Shown here in pieces: positions 1-7,475 of a DNA stretch of 64,000 nucleotides. Under the pieces are notes generated by a model. That model saw only the letters and a list, made by a program, of their open reading frames with translations, searched no databases and had not been told where the DNA came from. Source of the DNA: Synergistota bacterium (GTDB lineage Bacteria > Synergistota > GBS-1); the NCBI GenBank assembly GCA_025060595.1, contig JANXBX010000001.1, forward strand, positions 1 to 64,000, in the 5' to 3' direction. Within the stretch, counting starts at the first letter, position 1. Each line of letters starts with the position of its first letter. A program made the translations under genes and the position numbers.

Positions 1-209
1 TACTCTATATGAGATATCGCTATCGTTATCCCTCTCGCCTTCTCCTCAGGCGCCTTGTCTATCTGATCAAATGGAACATACTGCGCTAACCCATGCTGCG
101 ATAAACAACGCGTTATCGCAGCAGTTAAAGTGGTCTTCCCATGATCTATATGCCCTATGGTACCTACGTTAACATGCGGCTTCTTCCTTTCAAACTTCTC
201 CTTAGCCAT
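1..209 (-). CDS. tuf: Elongation factor Tu, N-terminal part (cut by window edge)
   Basis: Delivers aminoacyl-tRNA to the ribosome as a GTP-dependent cytosolic factor. The 69 visible residues begin [20 protein letters not shown] and contain the P-loop [10 protein letters not shown] and the switch I start KARGITI, all diagnostic of EF-Tu. The ATG at 207-209 follows an AAGGGGG SD. The rest of the gene lies left of the window. It is the last visible gene of a transcript that begins with three tRNAs, the classic tRNA-Thr/Tyr/Thr-tuf order; the tRNA-Gly found in the enterobacterial version is missing here. Confidence 0.97.
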   Translation of the reverse strand, partial: MAKEKFERKKPHVNVGTIGHIDHGKTTLTAAITRCLSQHGLAQYVPFDQIDKAPEEKARGITIAISHIE

Positions 210-255
210 ATCTATACCCCCTTGTTAAAGATAATAACAGGCAAAAATAAAAAGG

Positions 256-331
256 TGGAGCCCACGACCGGAATCGAACCGGTGACCTTGTCCTTACCAT
301 GGACACGCTCTACCGATTGAGCTACGTGGGC
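256..331 (-). tRNA. tRNA-Thr (anticodon GGT)
   Basis: A 76-nt cloverleaf on the minus strand. The acceptor stem GCCCACG pairs with CGTGGGC, the anticodon loop ATGGTAA gives GGT (reads ACC/ACU), the T loop is TTCGATT, and CCA is encoded. It lies 46 bp before tuf. Confidence 0.97.
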
Positions 332-341
332 CCATTTGGTT

Positions 342-428
342 TGGTGGGGAGGGGAGGATTTGAACCTCCGAAGGCAATCCGCCCGCGGATCTACAGTCCG
401 CTGCCTTTGACCCCTTGGCTACCTCCCC
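342..428 (-). tRNA. tRNA-Tyr (anticodon GTA)
   Basis: An 87-nt class II tRNA with a long variable arm. The acceptor stem GGGGAGG pairs with CCTCCCC, the anticodon stem-loop CGGA-CTGTAGA-TCCG gives GTA, and discriminator A plus CCA are encoded. It sits between the two tRNA-Thr genes. Confidence 0.97.
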
Positions 429-451
429 ACTTTGCATTAAAAACGAAAGTT

Positions 452-527
452 TGGAGCCGACGGCCGGACTCGAACCGGCAACCTACTGATTACAAATCAG
501 TCGCTCTGCCAGTTGAGCTACGCCGGC
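452..527 (-). tRNA. tRNA-Thr (anticodon TGT)
   Basis: A 76-nt cloverleaf. The acceptor stem GCCGGCG pairs with CGTCGGC through one G-T pair, the anticodon loop TTTGTAA gives TGT (reads ACA/ACG), and CCA is encoded. It is the first gene of the tRNA-tuf transcript. Confidence 0.97.
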
Positions 528-554
528 AAACTTCGCCAACCCAAGCCGAAATAC

Positions 555-583
555 ATTATAAAAGAGAACTTCTTTTAAGTCAA
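555..583 (-). promoter_or_regulatory. Promoter of the tRNA-tuf transcript
   Basis: On the minus strand, TTGACT (578-583), a 17-nt spacer and TATAAT (555-560): near-consensus sigma70. It lies 28 bp upstream of the first tRNA, as expected for a strong stable-RNA promoter. Confidence 0.85.
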
Positions 584-736
584 TAGGGTTACGGCTCTAT
601 TATATTAAGAGTGTTAATTGAAATCCTCAAAAAGAATTTAAAAATCAAATTAAAAAGCGACTGGCTGTGAGTAAATACTTTGAAAATAAGTAGCTAACGG
701 ACTTACTAAGGGAATAGACCAAATAAAAGTTAAATA
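584..736. other. Intergenic stretch with no recognised feature
   Basis: AT-rich and stop-rich in all frames. It lies between the tRNA promoter and the pseudogene remnant at 737. It may hold more decayed sequence of the same ABC-transporter gene, but no residue pattern could be recognised. Confidence 0.5.
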
Positions 737-945
737 ATGGGGATTTTTTCAGATGCCTCCACACAAGCTTCTATAATAGAATTCTTATGAAATTACACAG
801 GAAGATAGATTTAAGCTTAGTAATAACAAAGCACAATCTAAAGCTAGCAAAGTTCATAAACAGAAGAACAGCCATAATGAATAAAGGTGAAGTTGTAGAA
901 AAGGGGGCAAATTCTCCACTCCTTGCCCAGAAAGAAAACCCGTGA
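737..945 (+). pseudogene. Decayed fragment of an oligopeptide ABC transporter ATPase (OppD/OppF type)
   Basis: Two reading frames join into the C-terminal part of a peptide-transport ATPase. Frame 1 (737-787) reads DASTQASIIEFL, matching the D-loop region 'SALD.S.QAQ...LL'. Frame 2 (787-945) reads MKLHRKIDLSLVITKHN then LAKFINRRTAIMNKGEVVEKG, matching 'ITHDL..a..iaDRiaVMy.GkivE.G' just after the H-loop. The H-loop motif ITHD has become ITKH, frame 1 ends at TGA 788-790, and the Walker A and B regions are absent. The gene is therefore truncated and frameshifted. There is no partner permease nearby. Confidence 0.6.
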
Positions 946-1010
946 AGAAAAAACACCAATGGTTAAGTCAGGAGAAAAGGAAAGGGAGATAAAAGCTAGT
1001 TATTTATATA

Positions 1011-1080
1011 AGGAGTGGAGTTTCCCCCGTAGGGGGAGAGACTACGGGGGAAACTCGGCGCTTAGCTAAGCTCCACTCCT
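1011..1080. repeat. Nested inverted repeats at the leuA 3' end (probable operon terminator)
   Basis: An inner 15-bp perfect inverted repeat (1018-1032 with 1042-1056, 9-nt loop) lies immediately after the leuA stop. An outer 10-bp repeat (1011-1020 with 1071-1080) overlaps it at 1018-1020 and reaches into the last leuA codons. The two stems are partly exclusive. No long T tract follows on the minus strand, so this is a transcript-end or stability element rather than a textbook intrinsic terminator. Confidence 0.6.
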
Positions 1081-2606
1081 TTAAGCGAGGCGGCGGCAAA
1101 GAGTCTGTTTAAGGCGTTAACATACGCCTTTATACTCGCTTCTATAATATCCGTGCTTGTACCTCTACCAACCACGGTAAAGTTGTCATACTGGAGAGTT
1201 ATAACCGCTTCGCCAAGCGCATCAGAACGCTCACTTGTAGCTTCTATTCTATAACTCTTCAAAACAGGATCTATACCAACTATTCTTTTTATAGCCTTAT
1301 AAGAAGCATCGACAGGACCATTTCCAACAGCAGCATCCACTTTTTCAAGACCATTTTCAAGAAGAGTTACTGTAGCGGTAGCCTTACCCCCATTGTCTAT
1401 AACCAGGGAAAAACCCTTAAGCTCAAATCTCTTTGACGCAGAAACACCTATAATTTCATCAGCAATGAAGGCCTCTATATCACTATCTGTAACTATCTCC
1501 TTCCTGTCACAAAGCTCCTTAAATAGTTTAAAAGCCCTCTCAAAAGATTCTTCATCTAAGTTAAACCCCATCTCTTCTAGACGTTTCTTAAAAGCATGCC
1601 TACCAGAGTGCTTACCTAAATATAAGCGAGTTCCAGGAAAGCCCACATCTTCTGGGCGCATTATCTCATAAGTAGCTCTATTACAAAGAACCCCATGCTG
1701 ATGAATTCCAGATTCATGAGAAAAGGCATTAGCACCAACTATAGCCTTATTAGGAGGAACAATCACACCTGTAAGTCTCGAAACAAGCCTGCTTGTCTCA
1801 TAAAGTCTTTGAGTATCTATCCTAGTATCCAACCCAAATATATCCTTTCTAGTTTTCAATGCCATAACTATCTCCTCTAATGCAGCATTTCCTGCTCTCT
1901 CTCCGAGACCATTTATAGTACACTCAACCTGACGAGCTCCAGCCCTAATCCCAGCAAGGGAATTAGCTACAGCAAGCCCAAGATCATTATGACAATGAAC
2001 TGACCATATGGCAGTTTTCCCACCGTCAACTCTCTCTATGATAGCCCGAACAAACTCCCCAAACTCACCTGGATAAGCATAACCTACCGTATCTGGAATG
2101 TTCAAAGTAGTCGCACCACAATCTAAGGCCAACCTAAAGATTTGGACAAGGAAATCCAAATCCGATCTACTTGCGTCTTCAGCTGAAAATTCGACATCAT
2201 CAACTAAACTCCTAGCATAAGTAACTGCCTCTTTAACAGCTTCAAAGACTTGCTCTCGCGACATTTTAAGTTTATACTGCATATGAATATCGCTTGTAGC
2301 TATAAATGTATGAATCCTCGGTCTATCAGAGTATTTAACTGCCTCATAAGCTGCCTTTATATCTTCTTTACGAGCACGAGCTAACCCTGCTATTATAGGT
2401 CCTTTAACTTCCTGAGCTATTCTCTTAACTGCTTCAAAATCCCCCTCTGAAGCTGCAGGAAAACCTGCCTCTATTACATCTACCCTTAAACGCGATAATT
2501 GATGAGCAATCTGGAGCTTCTCAGCTATGTTAAGATTGATACCTGCTGCTTGCTCTCCGTCCCTCAGGGTCGTGTCGAAAATAATAACCCCATCATCACC
2601 CATCAT
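1062..2606 (-). CDS. leuA: 2-isopropylmalate synthase
   Basis: First step of leucine synthesis: condenses acetyl-CoA with 2-oxoisovalerate. The 514 residues carry the HMGL-like signature DTTLRDGEQ near residue 11, the metal-binding HCHNDLGLA near 204, and a C-terminal LeuA dimer/allosteric domain (about 385-510) expected to bind leucine. Length is typical for LeuA and the regulatory domain is complete, which argues against homocitrate or citramalate synthase lacking it, although a citramalate synthase with a similar domain cannot be fully excluded. ATG at 2606 follows GGGGGG. It is the last gene of ilvN-ilvB-ilvC-leuA, 10 bp after ilvC, and is expected to be under the attenuator upstream of ilvN. 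Confidence 0.93.
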   Translation of the reverse strand: MMGDDGVIIFDTTLRDGEQAAGINLNIAEKLQIAHQLSRLRVDVIEAGFPAASEGDFEAVKRIAQEVKGPIIAGLARARKEDIKAAYEAVKYSDRPRIHTFIATSDIHMQYKLKMSREQVFEAVKEAVTYARSLVDDVEFSAEDASRSDLDFLVQIFRLALDCGATTLNIPDTVGYAYPGEFGEFVRAIIERVDGGKTAIWSVHCHNDLGLAVANSLAGIRAGARQVECTINGLGERAGNAALEEIVMALKTRKDIFGLDTRIDTQRLYETSRLVSRLTGVIVPPNKAIVGANAFSHESGIHQHGVLCNRATYEIMRPEDVGFPGTRLYLGKHSGRHAFKKRLEEMGFNLDEESFERAFKLFKELCDRKEIVTDSDIEAFIADEIIGVSASKRFELKGFSLVIDNGGKATATVTLLENGLEKVDAAVGNGPVDASYKAIKRIVGIDPVLKSYRIEATSERSDALGEAVITLQYDNFTVVGRGTSTDIIEASIKAYVNALNRLFAAASLKGVELS

Positions 2607-2616
2607 TTAATCCCCC

Positions 2617-3624
2617 CTATACTGGTGGCTTTTTGTTTTCAAGCCAAGGCATCATCTCTCTAAGTTTAGATCCTACCTTCTCTATAAGATGCTCTCTTTC
2701 TTTAGCAAGCCAAGCCTTAAAGCGCGGCCTTCCACACTGATTTTCAAGAATCCAATCCTTTGCAAAAGACCCGTCTTTAACTCTTTTAAGAAGCTCCCTC
2801 ATTCGATTTCTCACATCTTCATTTATAATATAATTTCCAGCTATCAAGTCTCCGTACTTAGCAGTATCGCTAACCGAGTACCTCATCCAGGAAAGCCCAC
2901 CCTCATATATAAGATCAACTATAAGCTTAAGCTCATTCAAACATTCAAAATATGCAATTTCCGGCTGATAACCCGCTTCAACAAGTATTTCGAAACCAGC
3001 TTTAATAAGCTCGCTAACCCCACCACATAAGACAGCCTGTTCACCAAAAAGATCCGTTTCTGTTTCCTCAGCAAATGTAGTTACAATAACTCCTGCACGA
3101 CCTGCACCTATGGCACTTGCATAGGCTAAACCGATCTGCTTAGCTTTACCCGAAGCATCCTGATGTACAGCCAGCAAAGCTGGAACACCTTTTCCCTCCT
3201 TATACATCCTTCTAACTAAATGACCAGGACCTTTAGGGGCTACCATGAAAACATCAACGTTCGGAGGAGGCTCTATCTGATGATAGTGAATAGTAAACCC
3301 ATGAGAGAAGCCCATTGCAGCACCAAGCTTTAAATTATCCTTCACATATGTCTTGTAAACATCTGCTTGAACGCTATCCGGAATAAGGAACATAACTATG
3401 TCTGCAACCTTAGTAGCCTCGTCCACTTTCCTAACGTCAAATCCATCATTTTTTGCAATCTCCCAAGATCTACTCCCATTATAAAGCCCAACTACCACAT
3501 CAACACCGCTATCTCTTAGGTTTTGCGCATGAGCATGCCCTTGGCTACCATACCCTAAAATCGCTACCTTTTTCCCTTTTAAAAGGGATAAGTCCGCATC
3601 CTTATCGTATAAAACTTCTGCCAT
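2617..3624 (-). CDS. ilvC: Ketol-acid reductoisomerase
   Basis: Converts acetolactate (or acetohydroxybutyrate) to the dihydroxy acid with NADPH and Mg2+. The N-terminal Rossmann motif [13 protein letters not shown] is followed by GLYNGSRSW, whose serine/arginine loop favours NADPH. The C-terminal knotted domain holds the metal ligands in ETDLFGEQ and ECLNELKLI. At 335 residues this is a short class I enzyme. The start [12 protein letters not shown] at 3624 is preceded by AAGGAGG; a longer reading from 3645 would run into ilvB and lacks an SD. It lies 7 bp after ilvB and 10 bp before leuA. Confidence 0.96.
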   Translation of the reverse strand: MAEVLYDKDADLSLLKGKKVAILGYGSQGHAHAQNLRDSGVDVVVGLYNGSRSWEIAKNDGFDVRKVDEATKVADIVMFLIPDSVQADVYKTYVKDNLKLGAAMGFSHGFTIHYHQIEPPPNVDVFMVAPKGPGHLVRRMYKEGKGVPALLAVHQDASGKAKQIGLAYASAIGAGRAGVIVTTFAEETETDLFGEQAVLCGGVSELIKAGFEILVEAGYQPEIAYFECLNELKLIVDLIYEGGLSWMRYSVSDTAKYGDLIAGNYIINEDVRNRMRELLKRVKDGSFAKDWILENQCGRPRFKAWLAKEREHLIEKVGSKLREMMPWLENKKPPV

Positions 3625-3631
3625 AATAAAA

Positions 3632-5335
3632 CTACCTCCTTTCAAGGCTTTCCTCAGTTATGATATCTTTAAGAGTACCACCAGGGACCATCATCGGTAA
3701 AACCTTCTCCTCTTGGGGAATAAGAAAGTTCACAACTACAGGCCCTGGTGTCTCTAAAGCCCTTTCTATCGCACCTCTAACCTGTGATGCTTCGCGGACT
3801 GTCCAGCCTTGAGCCCCTAAAGACCTCGCCAAACCTTCATAATCAGGTTCCTTTGAAAAAATCGTTTCAGAGTAACGCTTACCAAAGAATAGCTCTTGCC
3901 ACTGTCTAACCATACCTAAAGCCCTGTTATTAAGTAAAAGAACCTTAACAGGCAAGTTATAGCGAGCACAGGTATCAAGCTCATGAACGGACATCATAAA
4001 ACTACCATCCCCCGCAATATTAAAAACCGGCATCTCACAACCACAAGCTATACAAGCTCCCATTGCCGCAGGAAGACCATATCCCATCGTTCCAAGTCCT
4101 CCTGAAGTTATAAATCTTCGTGGTTTATTTACCTTGTAGTACAGAGCCGCCCACATTTGGTTCTGTCCTACCTCTGTAGTTAAAATAGCTTCCCCTTTGG
4201 TGATCTCCATAACAGCTTTTAATACATGTTGAGGTCTAACCTGACCAGAATATTCCAAGTCAAATCTCAGCTCCTCTTTCCAATCAGCAATTTTCTTCAA
4301 CCACTCCCTTCTACGACTTATATCAACTTTACCAACAGAATCTACTATCTCCTTGATGATCTTCCTAGCATCTCCAACAAGATAAATATTCGGTCTAACA
4401 TTCTTTCCCACTTCCGCAGGATCGTAATCTATATGAACTACCTTAGCTGAGTTAGCAAACTTATCAGGCCTTCCTATGCTTCTATCACTAAATCTCACAC
4501 CTATAGCAACAATAAGATCGGCCTCACAAAGAGCTTTATTAGCTGCTGGAGTTCCGTGCATTCCAACCATTCCCAAAGAAAGCCAGTGTTCTTCAGGAAA
4601 AGCTCCCTTCCCCATTAAGGTCGTCGCTACAGGTATTTCAAGCTTCTCTGCCAAGTTTAGTAACTCAGTGCAAGCATTAGATATGATAACTCCACCTCCA
4701 GCTAAGATAACCGGCCTTTCACAATTCAGGATTGCCTCAATTGCTTCTGGCATCTTATCTAAATTCCAAAAACCCTCTGGATTATATCCCCTGAAGTTTA
4801 AATCCGTCCCTCTAAAAACCCCCTCCTGCCTTTGAACATCCGATGGCAATTCAACCAAAACTGGACCAGGTCTCCCTGTCTTAGCTATATAAAAAGCCCC
4901 TCTAATTGCGAAGTAAATATCACCAAACTTTTTCACTTTAAAGCTGTGTTTAACTATTGGTAAGGTGATGCCAACTATATCAGTTTCTTGAAAAGCATCC
5001 TTCCCTACAAGGGAAGTAGCTACTTGACCAACTATTGCAACAAGAGGAACAGAATCCATATAGGCTGTTGCTATACCGGTAACGAGGTTAGTACTACCTG
5101 GGCCAGAAGTTGCAATACAAACACCTACTTCCTTACTTACACGGGCATAACCATCAGCTGCATGAGCTGCAGATTGCTCATGCCTAACCAAAATATGCTT
5201 AAAGCTCTTTCTCTTATAAAGCTCATCATAAAAGGGCATTATAGCACCACCTGGTAGGCCAAAAGCTACTCTAACATTCTCAAGCTCCAAACATCTTAAT
5301 ACAGCCGCAGCTCCTGTCATTCTCTCCTCGCTCAT
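3632..5335 (-). CDS. ilvB: Acetolactate synthase, large (catalytic) subunit
   Basis: ThDP-dependent condensation of pyruvate to acetolactate, or of pyruvate with 2-oxobutyrate, the first common step of Val/Ile/Leu synthesis. The 567 residues show the N-terminal ThDP pyrimidine domain ([29 protein letters not shown] with the catalytic Glu), a central FAD-binding domain, and the C-terminal ThDP/Mg motif [12 protein letters not shown]...LLNN near residues 445-470. The start at 5335 follows GGAGG and lies 6 bp after the ilvN stop. The adjacent regulatory subunit supports anabolic ALS rather than catabolic AlsS. Confidence 0.96.
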   Translation of the reverse strand: MSEERMTGAAAVLRCLELENVRVAFGLPGGAIMPFYDELYKRKSFKHILVRHEQSAAHAADGYARVSKEVGVCIATSGPGSTNLVTGIATAYMDSVPLVAIVGQVATSLVGKDAFQETDIVGITLPIVKHSFKVKKFGDIYFAIRGAFYIAKTGRPGPVLVELPSDVQRQEGVFRGTDLNFRGYNPEGFWNLDKMPEAIEAILNCERPVILAGGGVIISNACTELLNLAEKLEIPVATTLMGKGAFPEEHWLSLGMVGMHGTPAANKALCEADLIVAIGVRFSDRSIGRPDKFANSAKVVHIDYDPAEVGKNVRPNIYLVGDARKIIKEIVDSVGKVDISRRREWLKKIADWKEELRFDLEYSGQVRPQHVLKAVMEITKGEAILTTEVGQNQMWAALYYKVNKPRRFITSGGLGTMGYGLPAAMGACIACGCEMPVFNIAGDGSFMMSVHELDTCARYNLPVKVLLLNNRALGMVRQWQELFFGKRYSETIFSKEPDYEGLARSLGAQGWTVREASQVRGAIERALETPGPVVVNFLIPQEEKVLPMMVPGGTLKDIITEESLERR

Positions 5336-5341
5336 GATTTT

Positions 5342-5830
5342 CTAACCTCCATTAAAACCAACTCTTTTCATAGCAACACTACCACTACAGGCAATTTCTC
5401 TAATTCCATAAGGTTTGAAAGCACTAATACAAGCATTTATCTTATCCTTATCACCAGTAACTTCTACAACGATTCCTTCCTCACCCACATCTATCACATG
5501 AGCTCTAAAAACATCTACAAGTTGAAACACTTCCAGCCTTTTAGCAGCATTAGCCTCAACTTTCACCAAGGATAGTCCCCTCTCAACAAAGTTTCCACTA
5601 GTTAAATCCTCAACTGCTATAACCTCTACTAACTTCCTAAATTGAGCAATAATTTGCTTTACAGCCTCATCATCCCCTTCAAAAACTATAGTAAATCTAG
5701 AGATTCCAGCACCATTTATTCTTCCAACGCTTAAACTTTCAACATTATATCCCCGTCTAAAAATCAAGCTAGCAATCCTACACAATACGCCGGGGTGATC
5801 CTCTGTCCAAATACTAATTACATGCCTCAC
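5342..5830 (-). CDS. ilvN: Acetolactate synthase, small (regulatory) subunit
   Basis: Regulatory partner of IlvB that confers valine feedback control and raises activity. It has an N-terminal ACT domain (about residues 2-75; HVISIWTEDHPGVLCRIA, RRGYNVESLSVG) and a C-terminal ALS_ss domain. Starts are possible at ATG 5836 and GTG 5830. The SD GGGAGG touches the ATG but sits 7 nt before the GTG, and the GTG start gives MRHVISI, matching family N-termini, so 5830 was chosen (162 aa). It is the first structural gene behind the attenuator. Confidence 0.93.
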   Translation of the reverse strand: MRHVISIWTEDHPGVLCRIASLIFRRGYNVESLSVGRINGAGISRFTIVFEGDDEAVKQIIAQFRKLVEVIAVEDLTSGNFVERGLSLVKVEANAAKRLEVFQLVDVFRAHVIDVGEEGIVVEVTGDKDKINACISAFKPYGIREIACSGSVAMKRVGFNGG

Positions 5831-5869
5831 TTCCATCCCTCCCAAAAGTCGTGTAAAAGTAAAATAAAA

Positions 5870-5910
5870 GGGGCGGGGGCCCCTTTCCCTTACGGCGGGG
5901 CCCCCGCCCC
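5870..5910 (-). terminator. ilv attenuator: intrinsic terminator between leader peptide and ilvN
   Basis: A perfect 14-bp G+C stem (5897-5910 as 5' arm, 5870-5883 as 3' arm in the RNA, 13-nt loop) is followed on the minus strand by a T-rich tract (5855-5869). It is conspicuous in AT-rich DNA. The leader segment 5963-5976 can pair with 5893-5904 (12 bp with two 1-nt bulges), which would dissolve the terminator: the expected antiterminator. Confidence 0.85.
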
Positions 5911-5940
5911 TTAACTACTCTCATCAGAGGAGAAACTCGG

Positions 5941-6045
5941 CTATACGCCGATCACCCCTGGAGGGGACCCGCGCCGCAGGCTAATAATAACTAGAACTAG
6001 AGCTATAATAACCATAAAGCCCATTGAACTGTTATAAGCCTGCAT
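5941..6045 (-). CDS. ilvL: ilv operon leader peptide (34 aa)
   Basis: A short open frame with SD AAGGAGG 8 nt before ATG 6045 and a TAG stop at 5941. Residues 11-22 read MVIIALVLVIIS: nine of twelve are Val, Ile or Leu, the end products of the operon. It lies between a consensus promoter and a terminator hairpin, directly upstream of ilvNBC-leuA. This is the layout of enterobacterial ilvL/ilvB leaders, where stalling at branched-chain codons lets the antiterminator form. Here the predicted antiterminator strand (5963-5976) starts at the CGG at codon 24, right after the control codons. The peptide itself probably has no function. Confidence 0.85.
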   Translation of the reverse strand: MQAYNSSMGFMVIIALVLVIISLRRGSPPGVIGV

Positions 6046-6080
6046 CTGCAAGTCCTCCTTCCTCCAAGGATTTGATTAGA

Positions 6081-6109
6081 ATTTTAAACAGTAATTCTCA
6101 CCTTGTCAA
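6081..6109 (-). promoter_or_regulatory. Promoter of the ilv-leu operon
   Basis: TTGACA (6104-6109), 17-nt spacer, TAAAAT (6081-6086) on the minus strand. It lies about 35 bp upstream of the leader peptide start. It is nearly consensus, so control is expected mainly at the attenuator. Confidence 0.85.
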
Positions 6110-6215
6110 GAGGATTAAAAAAATTTTATTTATCAAAATTAATACATTCCTATAAATAGCCTAGTTCTCAACTTCGTATCCCATTCTATTTACTTATAAG
6201 TTTAGCATCTCACTT

Positions 6216-6515
6216 TTATGCTATCTTTCCTCTCTCTTTGAGAACAACAACTGCTTGTTCTACATCTGCAGTGCTACCCCAAAAGACTATAGTATTAAAC
6301 TGTTGAGGGCAGTTCCCCACAATTTCTGCTGCTTTAACGTTAACAACTTTAGTAACTATATCAACAATTTCTATTATCTCAGCAACACTTCCTTGAACAA
6401 GTAACAAAGCTTCACATCCTTCCAAACCCATATCAACCCTAGGCCTCAATCTACTTTTAATTATTTCAAGACAAATATCCGTTGGCCTGAGTATCACGTG
6501 AGCCTTTACGCTCAA
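6216..6515 (-). CDS. Divergent BMC-domain shell protein with permuted order
   Basis: Probable minor shell protein of the microcompartment. Residues about 3-18 (VKAHVILRPTDICLEI) match the element [11 protein letters not shown] that normally ends a BMC domain. They precede a degenerate BMC core (GSVAEIIEIVDIVTKVVNVKA, then IVFWGSTADVEQAVVVL), so the fold looks circularly permuted as in EutS/PduU. The usual pore loop GGG is missing and two cysteines are present. TTG at 6515 follows GAGGGG; an earlier TTG at 6539 has no SD. It is the last gene of the operon, 17 bp after eutP. Assignment rests on motif order and context. Confidence 0.65.
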   Translation of the reverse strand: MSVKAHVILRPTDICLEIIKSRLRPRVDMGLEGCEALLLVQGSVAEIIEIVDIVTKVVNVKAAEIVGNCPQQFNTIVFWGSTADVEQAVVVLKERGKIA

Positions 6516-6532
6516 ATATATCCCCTCTTTCC

Positions 6533-6982
6533 TTAGCAAGCTAATATATCATCTATCCTTTTTTTTAACTCAATCAAACCAAACCCGGTCAAAGCTGAAA
6601 CCTCGAATACTTCTTTGACACCTGCATCTCTTAAAAACTTCCTTGCCAAATCTATTTTCAGCTCTTTACCGTCGTAAAGCAGATCTATCTTATTTATAAC
6701 TCCTAAAGCAACTGCACGTAAAACCTTAGATATTCCTGAAGGAAAAGGCTTAGGATCCACAGCATCCACAACGAGAAGAACAATCTTCGCCTTTGATGAA
6801 AACACTATTAAGGCATTATAAAATCGAGGTATATCCAGAAATTCACCAGGAGTATCTATTGAAAAAGCATCGACATCGACGCTCTCAGTTTTTTTTACCC
6901 TCTTATTCCTTAACCCCAATTTCTCTAAAAGCGTAGTTTTTCCAACACCTGTGCTGCCTATAACCATCACTCTTTTCTTCAT
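6533..6982 (-). CDS. eutP: EutP/PduV-type Ras-like GTPase
   Basis: Small G-protein of ethanolamine/propanediol operons; EutP has been described as an acetate kinase and PduV as a microcompartment-associated protein linked to positioning. The 149 residues carry G1 GSTGVGKTTL (9-18), G3 DTPGEF and G4 NKIDL. The start ATG overlaps the eutS stop (ATGA), so translation is coupled. No separate acetate kinase is seen in this operon, so EutP may complete acetyl-phosphate use; that is inference. Confidence 0.88.
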   Translation of the reverse strand: MKKRVMVIGSTGVGKTTLLEKLGLRNKRVKKTESVDVDAFSIDTPGEFLDIPRFYNALIVFSSKAKIVLLVVDAVDPKPFPSGISKVLRAVALGVINKIDLLYDGKELKIDLARKFLRDAGVKEVFEVSALTGFGLIELKKRIDDILAC

Positions 6983-7347
6983 GAAGACGTCACCTTCGCA
7001 GGGAAAAAACCAAGTACTTCATGCAAAAATTTCACCACATTATAAAGGGCCACTTCTACCGAGGAAACATCTCCACTTATAATTACACAACCAGTAAACC
7101 TATCAACAAACTCGATATGAACAGCAGCCGTTTTAGAGGCTATATCAGCAGCTATAATAGCTCCCTCACCGGGAGTTATAGTCATAATGCCAATAGCACC
7201 TTTGTTGTCAATACCTATTCTGTCACAAATATCGTCACGTGGATTTCTTATAATATGGGCTAATGTTACCTGTTTACCAGGAACATATTCCTGGACTATA
7301 CGTTGCTTCCCATTACTATTTAAGAGCTTTTTAACTTCATCCGTCAC
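6979..7347 (-). CDS. eutS: EutS/PduU-type shell protein (circularly permuted BMC)
   Basis: Hexameric shell protein. It has the family hallmarks QEYVPGKQVTLAHIIRNP (beta-barrel and permuted strand), GAIGIMTITPGEGAIIAADIA and FIDRF-like EFVDRFTGCVIISGDV. The GTG at 7347 lies 10 nt after AGGGG and gives 122 residues; a TTG at 7377 would add ten residues but has no SD. A hairpin at 7380-7411 separates it from eutH, and its 3' arm can also pair with this SD. Confidence 0.9.
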   Translation of the reverse strand: MTDEVKKLLNSNGKQRIVQEYVPGKQVTLAHIIRNPRDDICDRIGIDNKGAIGIMTITPGEGAIIAADIASKTAAVHIEFVDRFTGCVIISGDVSSVEVALYNVVKFLHEVLGFFPAKVTSS

Positions 7348-7353
7348 GCTGAT

Positions 7354-7411
7354 AACACCCCTTAAGATATTTATCAAATAGGGGTGTTGTCCTTTCTAGA
7401 ACAACACCCCT
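7354..7411 (-). promoter_or_regulatory. Hairpin with alternative pairing to the eutS ribosome site
   Basis: An 11-bp perfect stem (7401-7411 with 7380-7390, 10-nt loop) sits between eutH and eutS. The nonamer AGGGGTGTT of its 5' arm is repeated exactly at 7354-7362, where it forms the eutS SD. The 3' arm can therefore pair with either copy. No T tract follows, so translational or processing control is more likely than termination. Confidence 0.55.
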
Positions 7412-7475
7412 ACACTAACTAAAACAGGTTAAAAATTATAAATAAAATCTAAACGTGAATATATACTAGATCACA

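Noticed and set aside
299-586. 95-residue plus-strand open frame over the tRNA cluster
   Set aside because: It is the antisense of three tRNA genes; composition and repeats come from the tRNA arms.
771-959. 62-residue minus-strand open frame
   Set aside because: It runs antisense to the ABC ATPase relic, has no SD and no recognisable pattern.
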